This document shows positions 42,918-52,256 of a stretch of 64,000 nucleotides of DNA, in pieces. Numbering within the stretch: the first letter of the stretch is position 1; each line of letters opens with the position of its first letter. Source of the DNA: an uncultured Methylophilaceae bacterium (lineage in GTDB: Bacteria; Pseudomonadota; Gammaproteobacteria; Burkholderiales; Methylophilaceae); the NCBI GenBank assembly GCA_903834185.1, contig CAILHX010000039.1, positions 1-64,000 on the forward strand, in the 5' to 3' direction. Below the pieces are notes generated by a model. It saw only the letters and a list, made by a program, of their open reading frames with translations. It did no database searches and was not told the DNA's origin. The translations under genes were made by a program, and so were the position numbers.

Positions 42918-45236
42918 TTAGTCATCGGCTTTTGTTGCGCTGCCTTTGGGTTTGTCGAATTCGTAGGTAAGTCCTACCCAGGCTGCACGAGGTGGAGCAG
43001 GGGTGCGGAACTGGGCATTGTTATTCCAGGCAGCGTTATTGGCGGTGTAGCTATTGCCGGGGCCGACGAATTCATTGGTACCCAACAGCCCGAAAGTCGA
43101 GTAATTCTTGTCGAACAGGTTCTCGACTTTCGCAAACACCTTCCAATGATCGTTGATGGAGTAGCTGGTATCCAGGTTAACCACCGTGTAGCCGGGGATC
43201 TTGCCATTCCCATCCTGGTTATTCTCGTCGCCTCGAGCATACTGGCTGGAGGTGGCGAAAATATTGGTGCCTATGATCCAGTCGGTAGTGATGGCGTAAC
43301 CGAAGCGCAGCTTGAGGGTATGGTGAGGAACGCCAGGCATGCTGTCGCCCTTGTTCACCTGGATGTTGCCTGCTCCGTCTGCCGAGCTATTGCCGCTGGA
43401 GGCTTCAGTGAATGGGGTACGGAAGGTGGCATCGATATAGCTGTAATTGGCGGCAAAGCTGAGTTTATCCATTTTGCCGTTCATGCCAAGTTCCAGACCT
43501 TCACGCAGGGTATCGCCCACGTTCTGGAAGAAGCCGTTGCCGGAAGTGCCGCTGGCGATAAAGGCGATATCGTTGCTGTTCTGGGTAGTGAACACGCCTG
43601 CATTCCAGTTGATGCTATCGCCCAGATGTCCGCGTACGCCGCCTTCCCAGGTGCGCGATACCACTTGTTGCAGGTCGGGGTCGCCGCCGAAAGCGTTAGG
43701 CAATGCGCAAGGATGGTTGGGGTCGGCACAGGCAAGTTCTATCGGTGACGGCGCACGCGTACCTTCGTTATAGCCTACGTAGAAGCCAAGCGCGTCGCTG
43801 ACATTGTAGTTAAAGCCCAATGCCGGGTTTAGGCGGCTATAGGTATGGTCGCCATTGAGGTCGCCCGGTACCAGGGTAGCATCGTTATCGTCCAGACTGG
43901 ATCCTCTCAGGCTGACGTACGCGATGTTATAGCGGGCAGAAGCTGTCACGTGCAGTTTATCGGTAATAGAGAAGGTGTCCGTCGCAAACAGGCCGTAGTA
44001 ATCGCTATCGGCCTGCAGTCTTACCCGCTGCGGATCGGTGACAGGCTGCTGTGTTACCGTTTGCGAGCCGACCACGGTGGCGATTAGCGTATCGCTGTTG
44101 AAATCGGTACGACCATAATCTGCACTAACGCCGCCGGTGAACTGGTTCTTGTGACTCATCAGATCGCCCAGCAAGGTCATTTGTACCGAGCCGCCGAAAC
44201 CGTCGGTGTCGGTAGAAGAAATGGCGTTGGTCGCGGCAGGGTTGGCGGAGCTTAAAGGCAGCGTGTTGTCGAAGTTGTTGTTGACGTTGCTGTTGAAACC
44301 ATCGGCCTTGTTATGGCGGAAATAAGTTTCTGCCGACACCAGCTTATCGTCGGCGAAATAATGGCTGCCCTTGAGGGTGACCATCTCCATTTTGTTTTTG
44401 ATGCTGTCAGGCCAGGTAAAGGCCGATTCCGGTGAGCTTAGCATCACTTGCGGTAGCCCCTGAGTACCATGCATGTCGTTGTCCGCCAGCATGACGGACA
44501 GATCGAGGTCGTTCTTGTCATCCTGCCAGCCCAGCTTGCCGAACAATTGCCGCACGTCACTGGCGGAGTGATCGCGCCAGCCGTCTTCATGAAAGAGATT
44601 GCCGGTCAGGAAGTAATCCAGATTATCGCGCTTGCCGCCGGTCTCGAACTCGGTCTGGGCGCGACCCCAGGAACCGCCTGTAACGGTGATGGATGTACCG
44701 GGGTATTCATCTCCGCTCTTGGTATGCACAGACAACGCACCGCCCAGGGTATTCAGTCCGAATAGCGGATTGGAACCCGGAATCAGGTTGATGTTGGCAA
44801 TGGCGCTGACCGGGATCAGGTCCCAATTGACGATATCGCCGAACGGCTCATTCACGCGCACGCCATCCACGAATACGGATAAACCTTGCGGCGTACCCAG
44901 CAATGGCGACGCGGTAAAGCCACGGTAGATGACGTCGGACTGATAGGGATTACTTACCGTATCGTTGGTGGTCACCGATCCCATGTTATTGTCCATGAAT
45001 TCGTTGAGATCAAGAGATTTCTGTTCTACCAGCGATTTGTCGGATGCCACTTGTACGTTGGCGGGCACTAGGTTGATAGATGTGCCTATACTGGGCAAGG
45101 GAGTGGTGGAGATTACATCCACAGTACCGGCTTCCAATGCTTCAGCTTTGTTCCCGGCATATGCCTGGGTTTGGATGCCGGTGATTCCCATCAGTGCCAG
45201 GGATAGTGCCAGCGGTTTGAGCTTGCTTTGTAACAT
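42918..45236 (-). CDS. TonB-dependent outer membrane receptor
   Basis: A 772-residue outer membrane transporter. A signal peptide (PLALSLALMGITGIQTQAYA) leads into a plug domain (about 40-180, with DVIYRGFTASPLLGTPQGLS and VFVDGVRVNEPFGDIVNWD) and a 22-strand barrel. The plug motif SGGALSV-like LNTLGGALSVHTKSG is present. The end is unusual: the barrel's last strand AAWVGLTYEFDKP is followed by a short tail KGSATKADD, not by a terminal aromatic. Substrate specificity is not predictable; siderophore, cobalamin, copper or a carbohydrate are possible. It shares the area with a beta-propeller protein, but the two are separately terminated. Confidence 0.93.
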   Translation of the reverse strand: MLQSKLKPLALSLALMGITGIQTQAYAGNKAEALEAGTVDVISTTPLPSIGTSINLVPANVQVASDKSLVEQKSLDLNEFMDNNMGSVTTNDTVSNPYQSDVIYRGFTASPLLGTPQGLSVFVDGVRVNEPFGDIVNWDLIPVSAIANINLIPGSNPLFGLNTLGGALSVHTKSGDEYPGTSITVTGGSWGRAQTEFETGGKRDNLDYFLTGNLFHEDGWRDHSASDVRQLFGKLGWQDDKNDLDLSVMLADNDMHGTQGLPQVMLSSPESAFTWPDSIKNKMEMVTLKGSHYFADDKLVSAETYFRHNKADGFNSNVNNNFDNTLPLSSANPAATNAISSTDTDGFGGSVQMTLLGDLMSHKNQFTGGVSADYGRTDFNSDTLIATVVGSQTVTQQPVTDPQRVRLQADSDYYGLFATDTFSITDKLHVTASARYNIAYVSLRGSSLDDNDATLVPGDLNGDHTYSRLNPALGFNYNVSDALGFYVGYNEGTRAPSPIELACADPNHPCALPNAFGGDPDLQQVVSRTWEGGVRGHLGDSINWNAGVFTTQNSNDIAFIASGTSGNGFFQNVGDTLREGLELGMNGKMDKLSFAANYSYIDATFRTPFTEASSGNSSADGAGNIQVNKGDSMPGVPHHTLKLRFGYAITTDWIIGTNIFATSSQYARGDENNQDGNGKIPGYTVVNLDTSYSINDHWKVFAKVENLFDKNYSTFGLLGTNEFVGPGNSYTANNAAWNNNAQFRTPAPPRAAWVGLTYEFDKPKGSATKADD

Positions 45237-45397
45237 TGCGGTTTCCTTTATTTGTCAGGTGCATCACCCGCCCGAGAACACGCGACGAAGGTGCAATTAA
45301 TAACACCGCTGAAAAATAGCAAACCAGCCCGAATAAAGCACTAGGAAATCTTCCCGAGATGCATCTTGGAAGCCGATTACACGCCGTGTTTGGATAT

Positions 45398-46213
45398 TTA
45401 GCGACACACTACCGGTAATTTGAGCAGATCTGCCCATTGTGCTTCCCACCCGTCCTGATGACCGGCTTCGGCAACTGCCGTGATATTGGCGCACGATCCA
45501 TGCTGCCGCTGCGCAAAATTTTCGGCCACGAAGGAGGGGATGATCTTGTCTTCACCACCATAAAAATGTCGTTGCGGAATGTTGGTTATTTTCTGTGCAA
45601 AATCAATTGGATTCAATGATTCTGGCATTGCCGAAACATGATGGAATCGATTCACGGCTTCATCGTCCAGATTGCCGGCCACGGTACGCAAACTGCCGAT
45701 ATCAATGCGGCGGGCAGCCAGTAGCACTGCCATTGCCGCGCCGCCGGAATACCCCACCAGCTCGATCTTTTGCTGCGGAGCGGCACGCATGACGAGGTTC
45801 AATTCCTGATCCATCTTCTGCACCAGTTGTTCGGAATAGCGTTTGCCGGTCCAGTCATCCGTGGTGCATTGTGAACTCTGCAGCAAGCTGAACTGGCAGG
45901 GGCGCGCCAGATATACCACGTTGGGCGATTGGTCGAGTGCAGCCAGTGACAGGGCGATAGGGTGCACGGGGGTAGGGTCGGCGGACGGCTGGGTGGCGGT
46001 GATCCAGGCCAGGCCATCGCCTTCGATATACACACGTACCGGCGCATGGGCTGTCGTCATGCGCTGGTAAGTCGTCAACGTGTAGCCATCCACGGAGATA
46101 GCGGACAGGATCATGCCGGAGCGTCGTGCGTTGTCGATGGTAGTGACGCGCGCCTGATTGCTGGCGCAGGCGCAGCATAGCAATAGCAGCAAAAGCGGAA
46201 TAGTTGTTCTCAT
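45398..46213 (-). CDS. Lipoprotein alpha/beta hydrolase
   Basis: A 271-residue lipoprotein: MRTTIPLLLLLLCCACASNQ gives a signal with lipobox CAC. The mature part has the hydrolase fold: VYIEGDGLAW (oxyanion loop), the nucleophile elbow LVGYSGGAAMAVLLA near residue 150 and a late His in EAGHQDGW. It looks like a serine esterase or lipase tethered to a membrane facing the periplasm. The start at 46213 (second in-frame ATG) fits the lipobox; the first ATG is at 46228. The gene lies between the TonB receptor and the autotransporter, with its own upstream promoter region after a strong terminator. Confidence 0.84.
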   Translation of the reverse strand: MRTTIPLLLLLLCCACASNQARVTTIDNARRSGMILSAISVDGYTLTTYQRMTTAHAPVRVYIEGDGLAWITATQPSADPTPVHPIALSLAALDQSPNVVYLARPCQFSLLQSSQCTTDDWTGKRYSEQLVQKMDQELNLVMRAAPQQKIELVGYSGGAAMAVLLAARRIDIGSLRTVAGNLDDEAVNRFHHVSAMPESLNPIDFAQKITNIPQRHFYGGEDKIIPSFVAENFAQRQHGSCANITAVAEAGHQDGWEAQWADLLKLPVVCR

Positions 46214-46235
46214 CGGGCTACTGTACAAGAAAAAA

Positions 46236-46259
46236 ATGGCGGGAGCACGCTCCCGCCAT
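46236..46259 (-). terminator. Terminator of the autotransporter gene
   Basis: ATGGCGGGAG (46236-46245) pairs with CTCCCGCCAT (46250-46259) around a four-base loop, followed on the minus strand by TTTTTTT. A textbook intrinsic terminator, 27 bases after the autotransporter stop and upstream of the hydrolase gene. Confidence 0.92.
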
Positions 46260-46285
46260 ACGGATACTCCTTCTGGAGGTGAAGG

Positions 46286-49200
46286 TTAGAAATCGAACCT
46301 GGCTTGCAATTGCGCTGTATGACTCAAGTATTCATCCTTGATCTCGGCGTCGTAACTCAACGACAGCGACTGTTTGATGTACCCGTCGCTAGCCGCAATG
46401 CGTATGCTGAACCCCAGGTCGGCGCTATCGCGTGCCGGTGATACGCCGCTCGTGGTGAAGCTGCTGCCGCCAGAGGCAAAACTCGCTGTCGTGTCCTGCG
46501 CGGTATCGGCGAACTCATGCCCCCAGATCGCACGCAGTTCAAATCCGCTATTCAATGTCGCTTTGTCGTACAACGGTATCTGTGCCTTGGCACCCAGACC
46601 GGTGCGGAATGAGTCAGTTTCCTGGTCGCCGACCACCAATGCGCCAACGCCGCTTTCGGTATAACCATCCTCACTCAGACGGCTATACGTGATCGATGCA
46701 ATGGGGGTGATGGTGGCTTTGCCGACTTTCATCGGCAAGCCGGCTTCCACTTTGCCTGTGTACTGCATGGCTTCGTGGTCACCGCTGATGGTATTGCCAA
46801 TCACGATGCGTTTGTTGCTGTAATCATGCCGACCCAGGCCTAGCATACCGTTCAGATACCAGTTCCGGATCAGCGCGTCTTTGATTAACATGGAACCGTA
46901 CAAAGTGGCCTGATAACTGTCGATGTCGGTTGCGTTCCCCGTGCTGGCACCCTTGTCTTTGATATTGGACTGGGCATAGCTGACGGCGATACCGACACGT
47001 GTATCGTCGTTCAGCAGTTTGTCTGCGCCCGCGGCGAAACCATAGGCATCGGCGTTATAGCCATTCACGCCTTTACGCTGGTCCTGGTCGCCGCGGAAAC
47101 CGAAGCCCTGCATCCATATTCCCAGGCCATTGACCTGATCCCCGGTGGCGATACCACTGCTGTCCGTAAGTTGCGCTACATGTACTTCGTCAAGGTGAGC
47201 ATCCACCACGCCGAACACTTTGTTGGTCGCGCTCAACGCGGCCTGGATAGTGGCTCCGTTGATTTCAGGACGCAATTGTTCCGTCGCTTTAACCACATCA
47301 TTCGGATCGGACAGGTTCTGTAACAAAGACGACACTGAGCCCGAAGATGCTAACAAAGTGCTCAACACAACCTTACCATTGGCGCTTAACCCGCTGATCG
47401 TGGAAGGGTCCGCAACCGTGGCAACGATCTGATTGGTGGTTCCAGGAACAAATGCCCAGTTGACCAGGGCCGTGGATAAAATATGCACATTGGTGTTATT
47501 GATCTGGGTGGTGGTACCTGCTGTGCCATCCGCATTGTTAGGCGTGGCTTTCGCACCAGTGGCAATATTGATGTTGCTGCCGGAGTAGGTGTAAGTATTT
47601 CCGGTCTTGACGGTGACTCCGGATGCCACAAGGGGCTGCACATCAAGTTCAAACGGATGACCGCCAGATGCCGCGCCGCCACTGGCGATATAGACTCCGC
47701 CTGTGATCTGGCCAACAGCGGCAACGGTATTTCCGCCGCCAGCACTATTGATCACCGGCTGGATCACGACCTTGTTGGTCACGTTTCTGGCTGTGGCCAC
47801 ATCCGCAATACTGCCATCAGCTTGAGCTGTTGGTACAAGGCTTCCTGAGGTTCCTGTGCCATTGCCGGCATTCGGAGTGACCACGATGTTGCCTGTCAGT
47901 ATGCCGGCATTCTGGAAAGTGAATTCGTTCGATTGATTGGATACAGAAATATCGCCAAAAATGCGTCCCCCGATATTGTTGGTGATGACGCTTCTGGCAT
48001 TGGACAGATTCAATGCCGTGCCATAGAGCGGAGTGGCCGCATTGCTCATGCTCTGGATGATGCCGTCGTTGATGACGGTGATAAGATCGGAGTTGTTATC
48101 CGTTCCAATCGCATAGGCACCGCCAAGTGCCTTGGTATAGGTTTCTTTGCCTACACCGGGCGCCCAGGTTGTACCCAGGCTGGAATGGCTTGCCGCAACA
48201 AAGATGGTACTGCTGGCAACACCTTCGATGATGGCACCGGGGGCGTTATACACATGCGCATCCAGCAGATTCTCTTTAAGTTCGATGGCGACCGGAGTGC
48301 CTGAGTTGTTCCTGTTGCTGACAAAAAGGTAGGCCCCGATCTTGTTATAGTTGTTGATATTGACGTTGCCATAGAAGTCATCCGAATCGCTGGTGCTCAG
48401 TACCGCATACACCGTAGGTTTGTTCGGGCCCATGGTTACCACGTTGACACTCCCATCCGCGTTGAATGTTTCAGAGAATGCGGTGCCTGCACCCAGCAAA
48501 CTGGTGTAAAGGCTAGCATTCGGCCCGGTCACGCCAGCTGAACTGCTGGTGATGGCGCTATCGTTGACGCCAGCAGTAATGACCCCATAGTTATTGAGTT
48601 TGGTGCTGTCACCGTTCAGCCACACGCCCAGGGTTCTGTAAGGCAGGTTATCCGCGCCCCCTTCGGTATAAACTTTGGGGCCATTGGTGACCAGAAAGGT
48701 ATTGGTGGCTAGCGGAGTCGCAGCGCTACCCGCAGTGGTATTGGTAATGGTGCCGAAATTGTTGACCGTACCTGCTTGTTGGATATCCACACCTTCAAAA
48801 TTGACTAGCGGCTTTGCACCTGCCTGGTGTGTCAGCTGTGTGGCAACAGAGTCGCCACTTGTCGGAGCGGTACCTCCATTGAAAACATCCACATATCCTG
48901 GAACTGCCTTGAGGCCGGTAACCACAGTCGTCGTGCCGTCCGGAGCAGTACCGATGGTGGGGGAGGTCGACCCGGAACCGATGTTCAGAACCGAGAACTT
49001 CGGAACACTTAGGTTCATACTTCCAATATTGGTTATGGAAAAGTCGTTCGCATTTGAGTACCCAACGATGGTCGTGCTCAAAGATGCTGTATTGCCGGAT
49101 GAATCATTACTGACAGCGGTGTAATTGCTGGGCACCACCATAATGGCGCCACCAGAAGCACCGCCGCTGAATGCGCCCGTGCACTTTACCACGCCGTTGC

Positions 49201-49324
49201 TGCTGGTACAGCTTCCGGCGGCATAGGCATTAGCTCCCAGCAATACGAAGGGTAAGGCGGCAGAGACCGCGATATGCACAGCCCTGCGACGGAAAACCAT
49301 TTTATTTTGTATGTGATCTGACAC
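46286..49324 (-). CDS. Autotransporter (type V secretion) surface protein
   Basis: A protein of about 1,012 residues. I start at the GTG at 49324, which has GAGGAG nine bases upstream; an ATG at 49300 also follows. The signal peptide region is RRRAVHIAVSAALPFVLLG followed by AYAAGSC. The passenger (about 40-720) is a long stretch of short repeats rich in Gly, Ser, Thr and Asn (VINDGIIQSMSNAATPLYGT, LNNYGVITAGVNDSAITSSS), as in beta-helix adhesins. The last 270 residues (from LGIWMQGFGFRGDQ) are the autotransporter barrel, ending AQLQARFDF with the terminal Phe needed for BAM insertion. It probably mediates adhesion or biofilm formation. It lies beside a two-component system. Confidence 0.9.
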   Translation of the reverse strand: MSDHIQNKMVFRRRAVHIAVSAALPFVLLGANAYAAGSCTSSNGVVKCTGAFSGGASGGAIMVVPSNYTAVSNDSSGNTASLSTTIVGYSNANDFSITNIGSMNLSVPKFSVLNIGSGSTSPTIGTAPDGTTTVVTGLKAVPGYVDVFNGGTAPTSGDSVATQLTHQAGAKPLVNFEGVDIQQAGTVNNFGTITNTTAGSAATPLATNTFLVTNGPKVYTEGGADNLPYRTLGVWLNGDSTKLNNYGVITAGVNDSAITSSSAGVTGPNASLYTSLLGAGTAFSETFNADGSVNVVTMGPNKPTVYAVLSTSDSDDFYGNVNINNYNKIGAYLFVSNRNNSGTPVAIELKENLLDAHVYNAPGAIIEGVASSTIFVAASHSSLGTTWAPGVGKETYTKALGGAYAIGTDNNSDLITVINDGIIQSMSNAATPLYGTALNLSNARSVITNNIGGRIFGDISVSNQSNEFTFQNAGILTGNIVVTPNAGNGTGTSGSLVPTAQADGSIADVATARNVTNKVVIQPVINSAGGGNTVAAVGQITGGVYIASGGAASGGHPFELDVQPLVASGVTVKTGNTYTYSGSNINIATGAKATPNNADGTAGTTTQINNTNVHILSTALVNWAFVPGTTNQIVATVADPSTISGLSANGKVVLSTLLASSGSVSSLLQNLSDPNDVVKATEQLRPEINGATIQAALSATNKVFGVVDAHLDEVHVAQLTDSSGIATGDQVNGLGIWMQGFGFRGDQDQRKGVNGYNADAYGFAAGADKLLNDDTRVGIAVSYAQSNIKDKGASTGNATDIDSYQATLYGSMLIKDALIRNWYLNGMLGLGRHDYSNKRIVIGNTISGDHEAMQYTGKVEAGLPMKVGKATITPIASITYSRLSEDGYTESGVGALVVGDQETDSFRTGLGAKAQIPLYDKATLNSGFELRAIWGHEFADTAQDTTASFASGGSSFTTSGVSPARDSADLGFSIRIAASDGYIKQSLSLSYDAEIKDEYLSHTAQLQARFDF

Positions 49325-49408
49325 TTTGAATATCTCCTCGATTCCACGTGTAATGGCCCCCTGCCAAAACTCCATGGAAGATAGCTGTGCCGTGCGGGTG
49401 AGGGATAT

Positions 49409-49442
49409 GGATTAACTCCCTAGATATAGAGGGAGTTAATCC
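49409..49442. promoter_or_regulatory. Perfect 13-bp inverted repeat between the autotransporter and response regulator genes
   Basis: GGATTAACTCCCT (49409-49421) and its exact complement (49430-49442) around an eight-base loop. It lacks a T tract, so it is more likely a protein-binding site or an attenuator than a simple terminator. A second small inverted pair ACCGG / CCGGT follows at 49446-49468. Both are within about 150 bases of the autotransporter start. Confidence 0.5.
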
Positions 49443-49490
49443 CGAAACCGGATAGGAGAAACTACCGGTGGAATGGGTGTTTTGTGGCTG

Positions 49491-50141
49491 TCAGCTATCG
49501 ATCAGGCCGAAGCGTATTGCCATGCGTACCAGCTCCACCGGTGTATTGATGCCCAGCTTCTGCTTGATCATGGTCTGGTAATTGGCGACGGTCTTGCTGC
49601 TGATCTTGAGGGTATGGGCGATGCCGTCGATATCTTCGCCTTCTGCCAGTAACCGGAAGATCTCGAATTCGCGGGCAGAAAGCAGCTGCATGGGGTCGCC
49701 GTCGCCTTCCAGACTTTGCAGCGCGATCTTCTTGGCAACGTCCGAGCTGATATAGGTCTGGCCTTTGACGATGGTCTCCAGCGCATTCACCAGTTCCTGC
49801 GCCAGACTGCTTTTGGAGAGATAGCCTTTGGCTCCGGCTTTGAGTGCCTGACTGGCAAAAGCGGCTTTTTCATGCATGGATAGCACCAGTATGCGGGCTG
49901 TGGGGTGGCGCGCGATGATGCGGCGTATCGCTTCCATGCCGCCCATGCCGGGCATGGTCAGATCCATCACCGAAACGTCCGGCAGGTGTTCGCTGAATTG
50001 CTGATACGCGCTTTCGCCGCTTTCCGCCTCGGCGATCACGTTGAAACCGGGATGCTGCTCCAGCAGCCGCCTTATGCCTGAGCGCACCACGGCATGATCA
50101 TCCACCAGCATAATGCGTACCTGCTGTACATCCGCCATCAT
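49491..50141 (-). CDS. NarL/FixJ-family response regulator
   Basis: A 216-residue regulator. The receiver (about 8-125) has acidic pocket LVDDHAV and the phosphoacceptor Asp60 in VSVMDLTMPGMGG; the LuxR-type helix-turn-helix is in the last 65 residues (LSAREFEIFRLLAEGEDIDG, LKISSKTVANYQTMIKQKLG). It pairs with the histidine kinase upstream, 13 bases away on the same strand, so they form an operon. The neighbouring autotransporter is a likely target. The order kinase-regulator matches UvrY/NarL-like systems. Confidence 0.93.
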   Translation of the reverse strand: MMADVQQVRIMLVDDHAVVRSGIRRLLEQHPGFNVIAEAESGESAYQQFSEHLPDVSVMDLTMPGMGGMEAIRRIIARHPTARILVLSMHEKAAFASQALKAGAKGYLSKSSLAQELVNALETIVKGQTYISSDVAKKIALQSLEGDGDPMQLLSAREFEIFRLLAEGEDIDGIAHTLKISSKTVANYQTMIKQKLGINTPVELVRMAIRFGLIDS

Positions 50142-50154
50142 TTATATCCTGTAT

Positions 50155-51519
50155 TCAATGATCTGTTACCGGTATGCGTGCCGAAATATAGGTGCCCTTG
50201 CCCAGGCGTGAAGACAACATGAATTCGCCCCCCAATCCTTCCACCCGCTCGCGCATGCCATGCAACCCGAAGCCGTCCACTACGGATTCGTTAAAGCCTT
50301 TGCCGTTGTCGCTGACACTGATCATCAGTATGGTCGGCTGACCATCGCCGGATGTACGGTTGAGAGTGATCTCCACTTGCGAGGCGCGTGCATGGCGCGA
50401 GATATTGGTCAGGCACTCCTGCACCAGCCGGTAGATGGTGATCTGCATCACTTCGTTCATGCCTTCATCCTGACCCTGATAGATACTGTCATCCATGTTC
50501 AGTTTGCAGTTGACGCTCTCATTGCGCGAGCGCCATGTGTCTACCAGATCCTGCAAGGCCGAGGCCAGTCCCAACTCATCCAGGATGCCGGGACGCAAAC
50601 GCTGCATCAGCCCGCTCACCAGATCCATCAGGTGCCGCGACAGCTTGGACATGGCCTGCGCGCTATCGCGTATCTCCGGGTATTTCTTTTCCGCCAGTTG
50701 CAGTACCACTGCTGCATCGGCGTTGATGGCGGTGAGGCTTTGCCCGAACTCGTCGTGCAGGTCGCGCGCCAGGCTTTTGCGTTCCTCCTCCTGCAGCGAG
50801 ATCAGTTGTTGCGACAGCCTGTGGTTACGCATGATGCTTTGCTGCAAGGTCTCTACCATGTGATTGAACTTGACGCCTATGCGCGCCAGTTCGGGCAGGT
50901 CGAACACCGGCAGGCGCGCTTCCAGATCGCCGCGTTCCAGGCTGTTCAGCGCTTCCAGTATCTTTGCCGTGGGCTTCAAAGCCTGACCTACCGCCCAGTA
51001 CACCATCAGGTTCACGGTGACGAAGAATACCGACAGCAACAACATCAGGTCGGTGATCTGTTTCCATATCTCCGCGTATTCGGAACTGGGGTCCGGCGTG
51101 ATCACCAGCCTGCCCAGCAAACGTCCCTGGTATTCGATGTCGCGCCGTTGCGGTTCCCACTTCGGTGCGACTTTGTCCATGATGCTCTCGAACCATGCCG
51201 GAGCTTCGTGCGGGGCGGACAATTCTCCCGCGCGGTTGCTGTCCAGCACATGACCGTAGATATCCAGAAACTCGATGCGTACATGCCGCATGTGACTCAG
51301 GCTTCGCAGCCGAAGCGGCTTCTTTTCCGGCTCGCGCAGCACTGCGCCCGGGTTGTTGAGGATGCCGGTGTCGAACAGATAAAGCGCCAGCTTTTCGGTG
51401 GATTCCACTTCCGCCCGCACATTCTGCCTGGCGTTGACGATGTTCAGCAGCATGCCTGCCAGCAGCATCAGCAACAATAATCCGGTAATGATCAGGTTAA
51501 GCCGTAATTTTAGGCTCAA
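50155..51519 (-). CDS. NarX/UhpB-type sensor histidine kinase
   Basis: A 454-residue membrane kinase. Two membrane segments (about 9-26 and 157-175) flank a periplasmic sensor of about 125 residues. A HAMP linker follows (QALKPTAKILEALNSLERGD), then HisKA_3 with phosphoacceptor His255 in ARDLHDEFGQSLTAI, and an HATPase with YRLVQECLTNISRHARAS and VSDNGKGFNES. It phosphorylates the response regulator encoded downstream (about 13 bases). The signal is unknown: the periplasmic part has no cysteine pair or haem motif. Confidence 0.92.
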   Translation of the reverse strand: MSLKLRLNLIITGLLLLMLLAGMLLNIVNARQNVRAEVESTEKLALYLFDTGILNNPGAVLREPEKKPLRLRSLSHMRHVRIEFLDIYGHVLDSNRAGELSAPHEAPAWFESIMDKVAPKWEPQRRDIEYQGRLLGRLVITPDPSSEYAEIWKQITDLMLLLSVFFVTVNLMVYWAVGQALKPTAKILEALNSLERGDLEARLPVFDLPELARIGVKFNHMVETLQQSIMRNHRLSQQLISLQEEERKSLARDLHDEFGQSLTAINADAAVVLQLAEKKYPEIRDSAQAMSKLSRHLMDLVSGLMQRLRPGILDELGLASALQDLVDTWRSRNESVNCKLNMDDSIYQGQDEGMNEVMQITIYRLVQECLTNISRHARASQVEITLNRTSGDGQPTILMISVSDNGKGFNESVVDGFGLHGMRERVEGLGGEFMLSSRLGKGTYISARIPVTDH

Positions 51520-51691
51520 GGCAGTTCCTTTTTAATTAACCGTCATTCTAGGGCTTTATTGCCCATATCTGATCGGGAAAAAATCCTGATATAAAAGGGG
51601 AGTAACGCACAGGCGCGTTTGGCTGTGGCTGATTAAAGTACATGCTGATGATTCCATATTCCAGCGTACCGTTACGCGTATTGATGAAAAA

Positions 51692-52147
51692 ATGATGAGC
51701 AATACAGTCATGTTCAACCCGGTTTGCCCCAATTGTGCCACCACCACACTGTTCGGCGCAGCATACTGTCCGCATTGCGGTCATGGCTTGGCGCGTAATG
51801 ATACGCCGCCGCCGGTAAAGCCTGCCGAAACGGCTGAGACGATTGCGCAAACCCTGACCGATACGCAATTCGTTTTCACTATCTGGGTGGCGAGTCTGGC
51901 CTTGCTTGTTATGACTGGTATCGTACACAAACTCTACGGCATGCTAGATGTGCTGTTGATATCCGGGCTGCTGATGTTCTACATCTGGGCATTCCTGCTG
52001 GTCAAGCTGGATCAACTCGCCAATGCTGTCGGCAAGAATCCGGCGTTCTGGGTATATTGCTCGTTGCTATTACCGTTAATGGGCAACTTCATAAGTTTTT
52101 ATTTGCTGCGGCAGTACGCCCGTCTCAAAATACGCGAATTGGAGTAA
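51692..52147 (+). CDS. Zinc-ribbon membrane protein
   Basis: A 151-residue protein with a zinc ribbon at the start (PVCPNCATTTLFGAAYCPHC, four cysteines at 12, 15, 27 and 30), a Pro-rich linker, and two to three membrane segments (about 65-80, 85-105 and 120-137). It starts at a double ATG with a weak ribosome binding site. The arrangement is like the zinc-ribbon membrane protein at 35,190, but the sequences are not obviously related. No function is assigned. Confidence 0.75.
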   Translation: MMSNTVMFNPVCPNCATTTLFGAAYCPHCGHGLARNDTPPPVKPAETAETIAQTLTDTQFVFTIWVASLALLVMTGIVHKLYGMLDVLLISGLLMFYIWAFLLVKLDQLANAVGKNPAFWVYCSLLLPLMGNFISFYLLRQYARLKIRELE

Positions 52148-52256
52148 GCCCCCAGTTACTGTATTTGCGACTAAACCTACATTTTGATGCTTGACCCTGC
52201 GCTATAAGCAATTACACTGGACACGTTTAGTTCATGTAGATAAGGTGGGGCTTAAA

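Noticed and set aside
42888-43748. 286-codon open frame on the plus strand
   Set aside because: It is antisense to the barrel region of the TonB receptor and has no ribosome binding site or family motif.
50260-51480. 406-codon open frame on the plus strand
   Set aside because: It lies wholly opposite the histidine kinase gene, is rich in His, Gln and Arg, and has no recognisable fold; it is a shadow of codon bias in the kinase gene.
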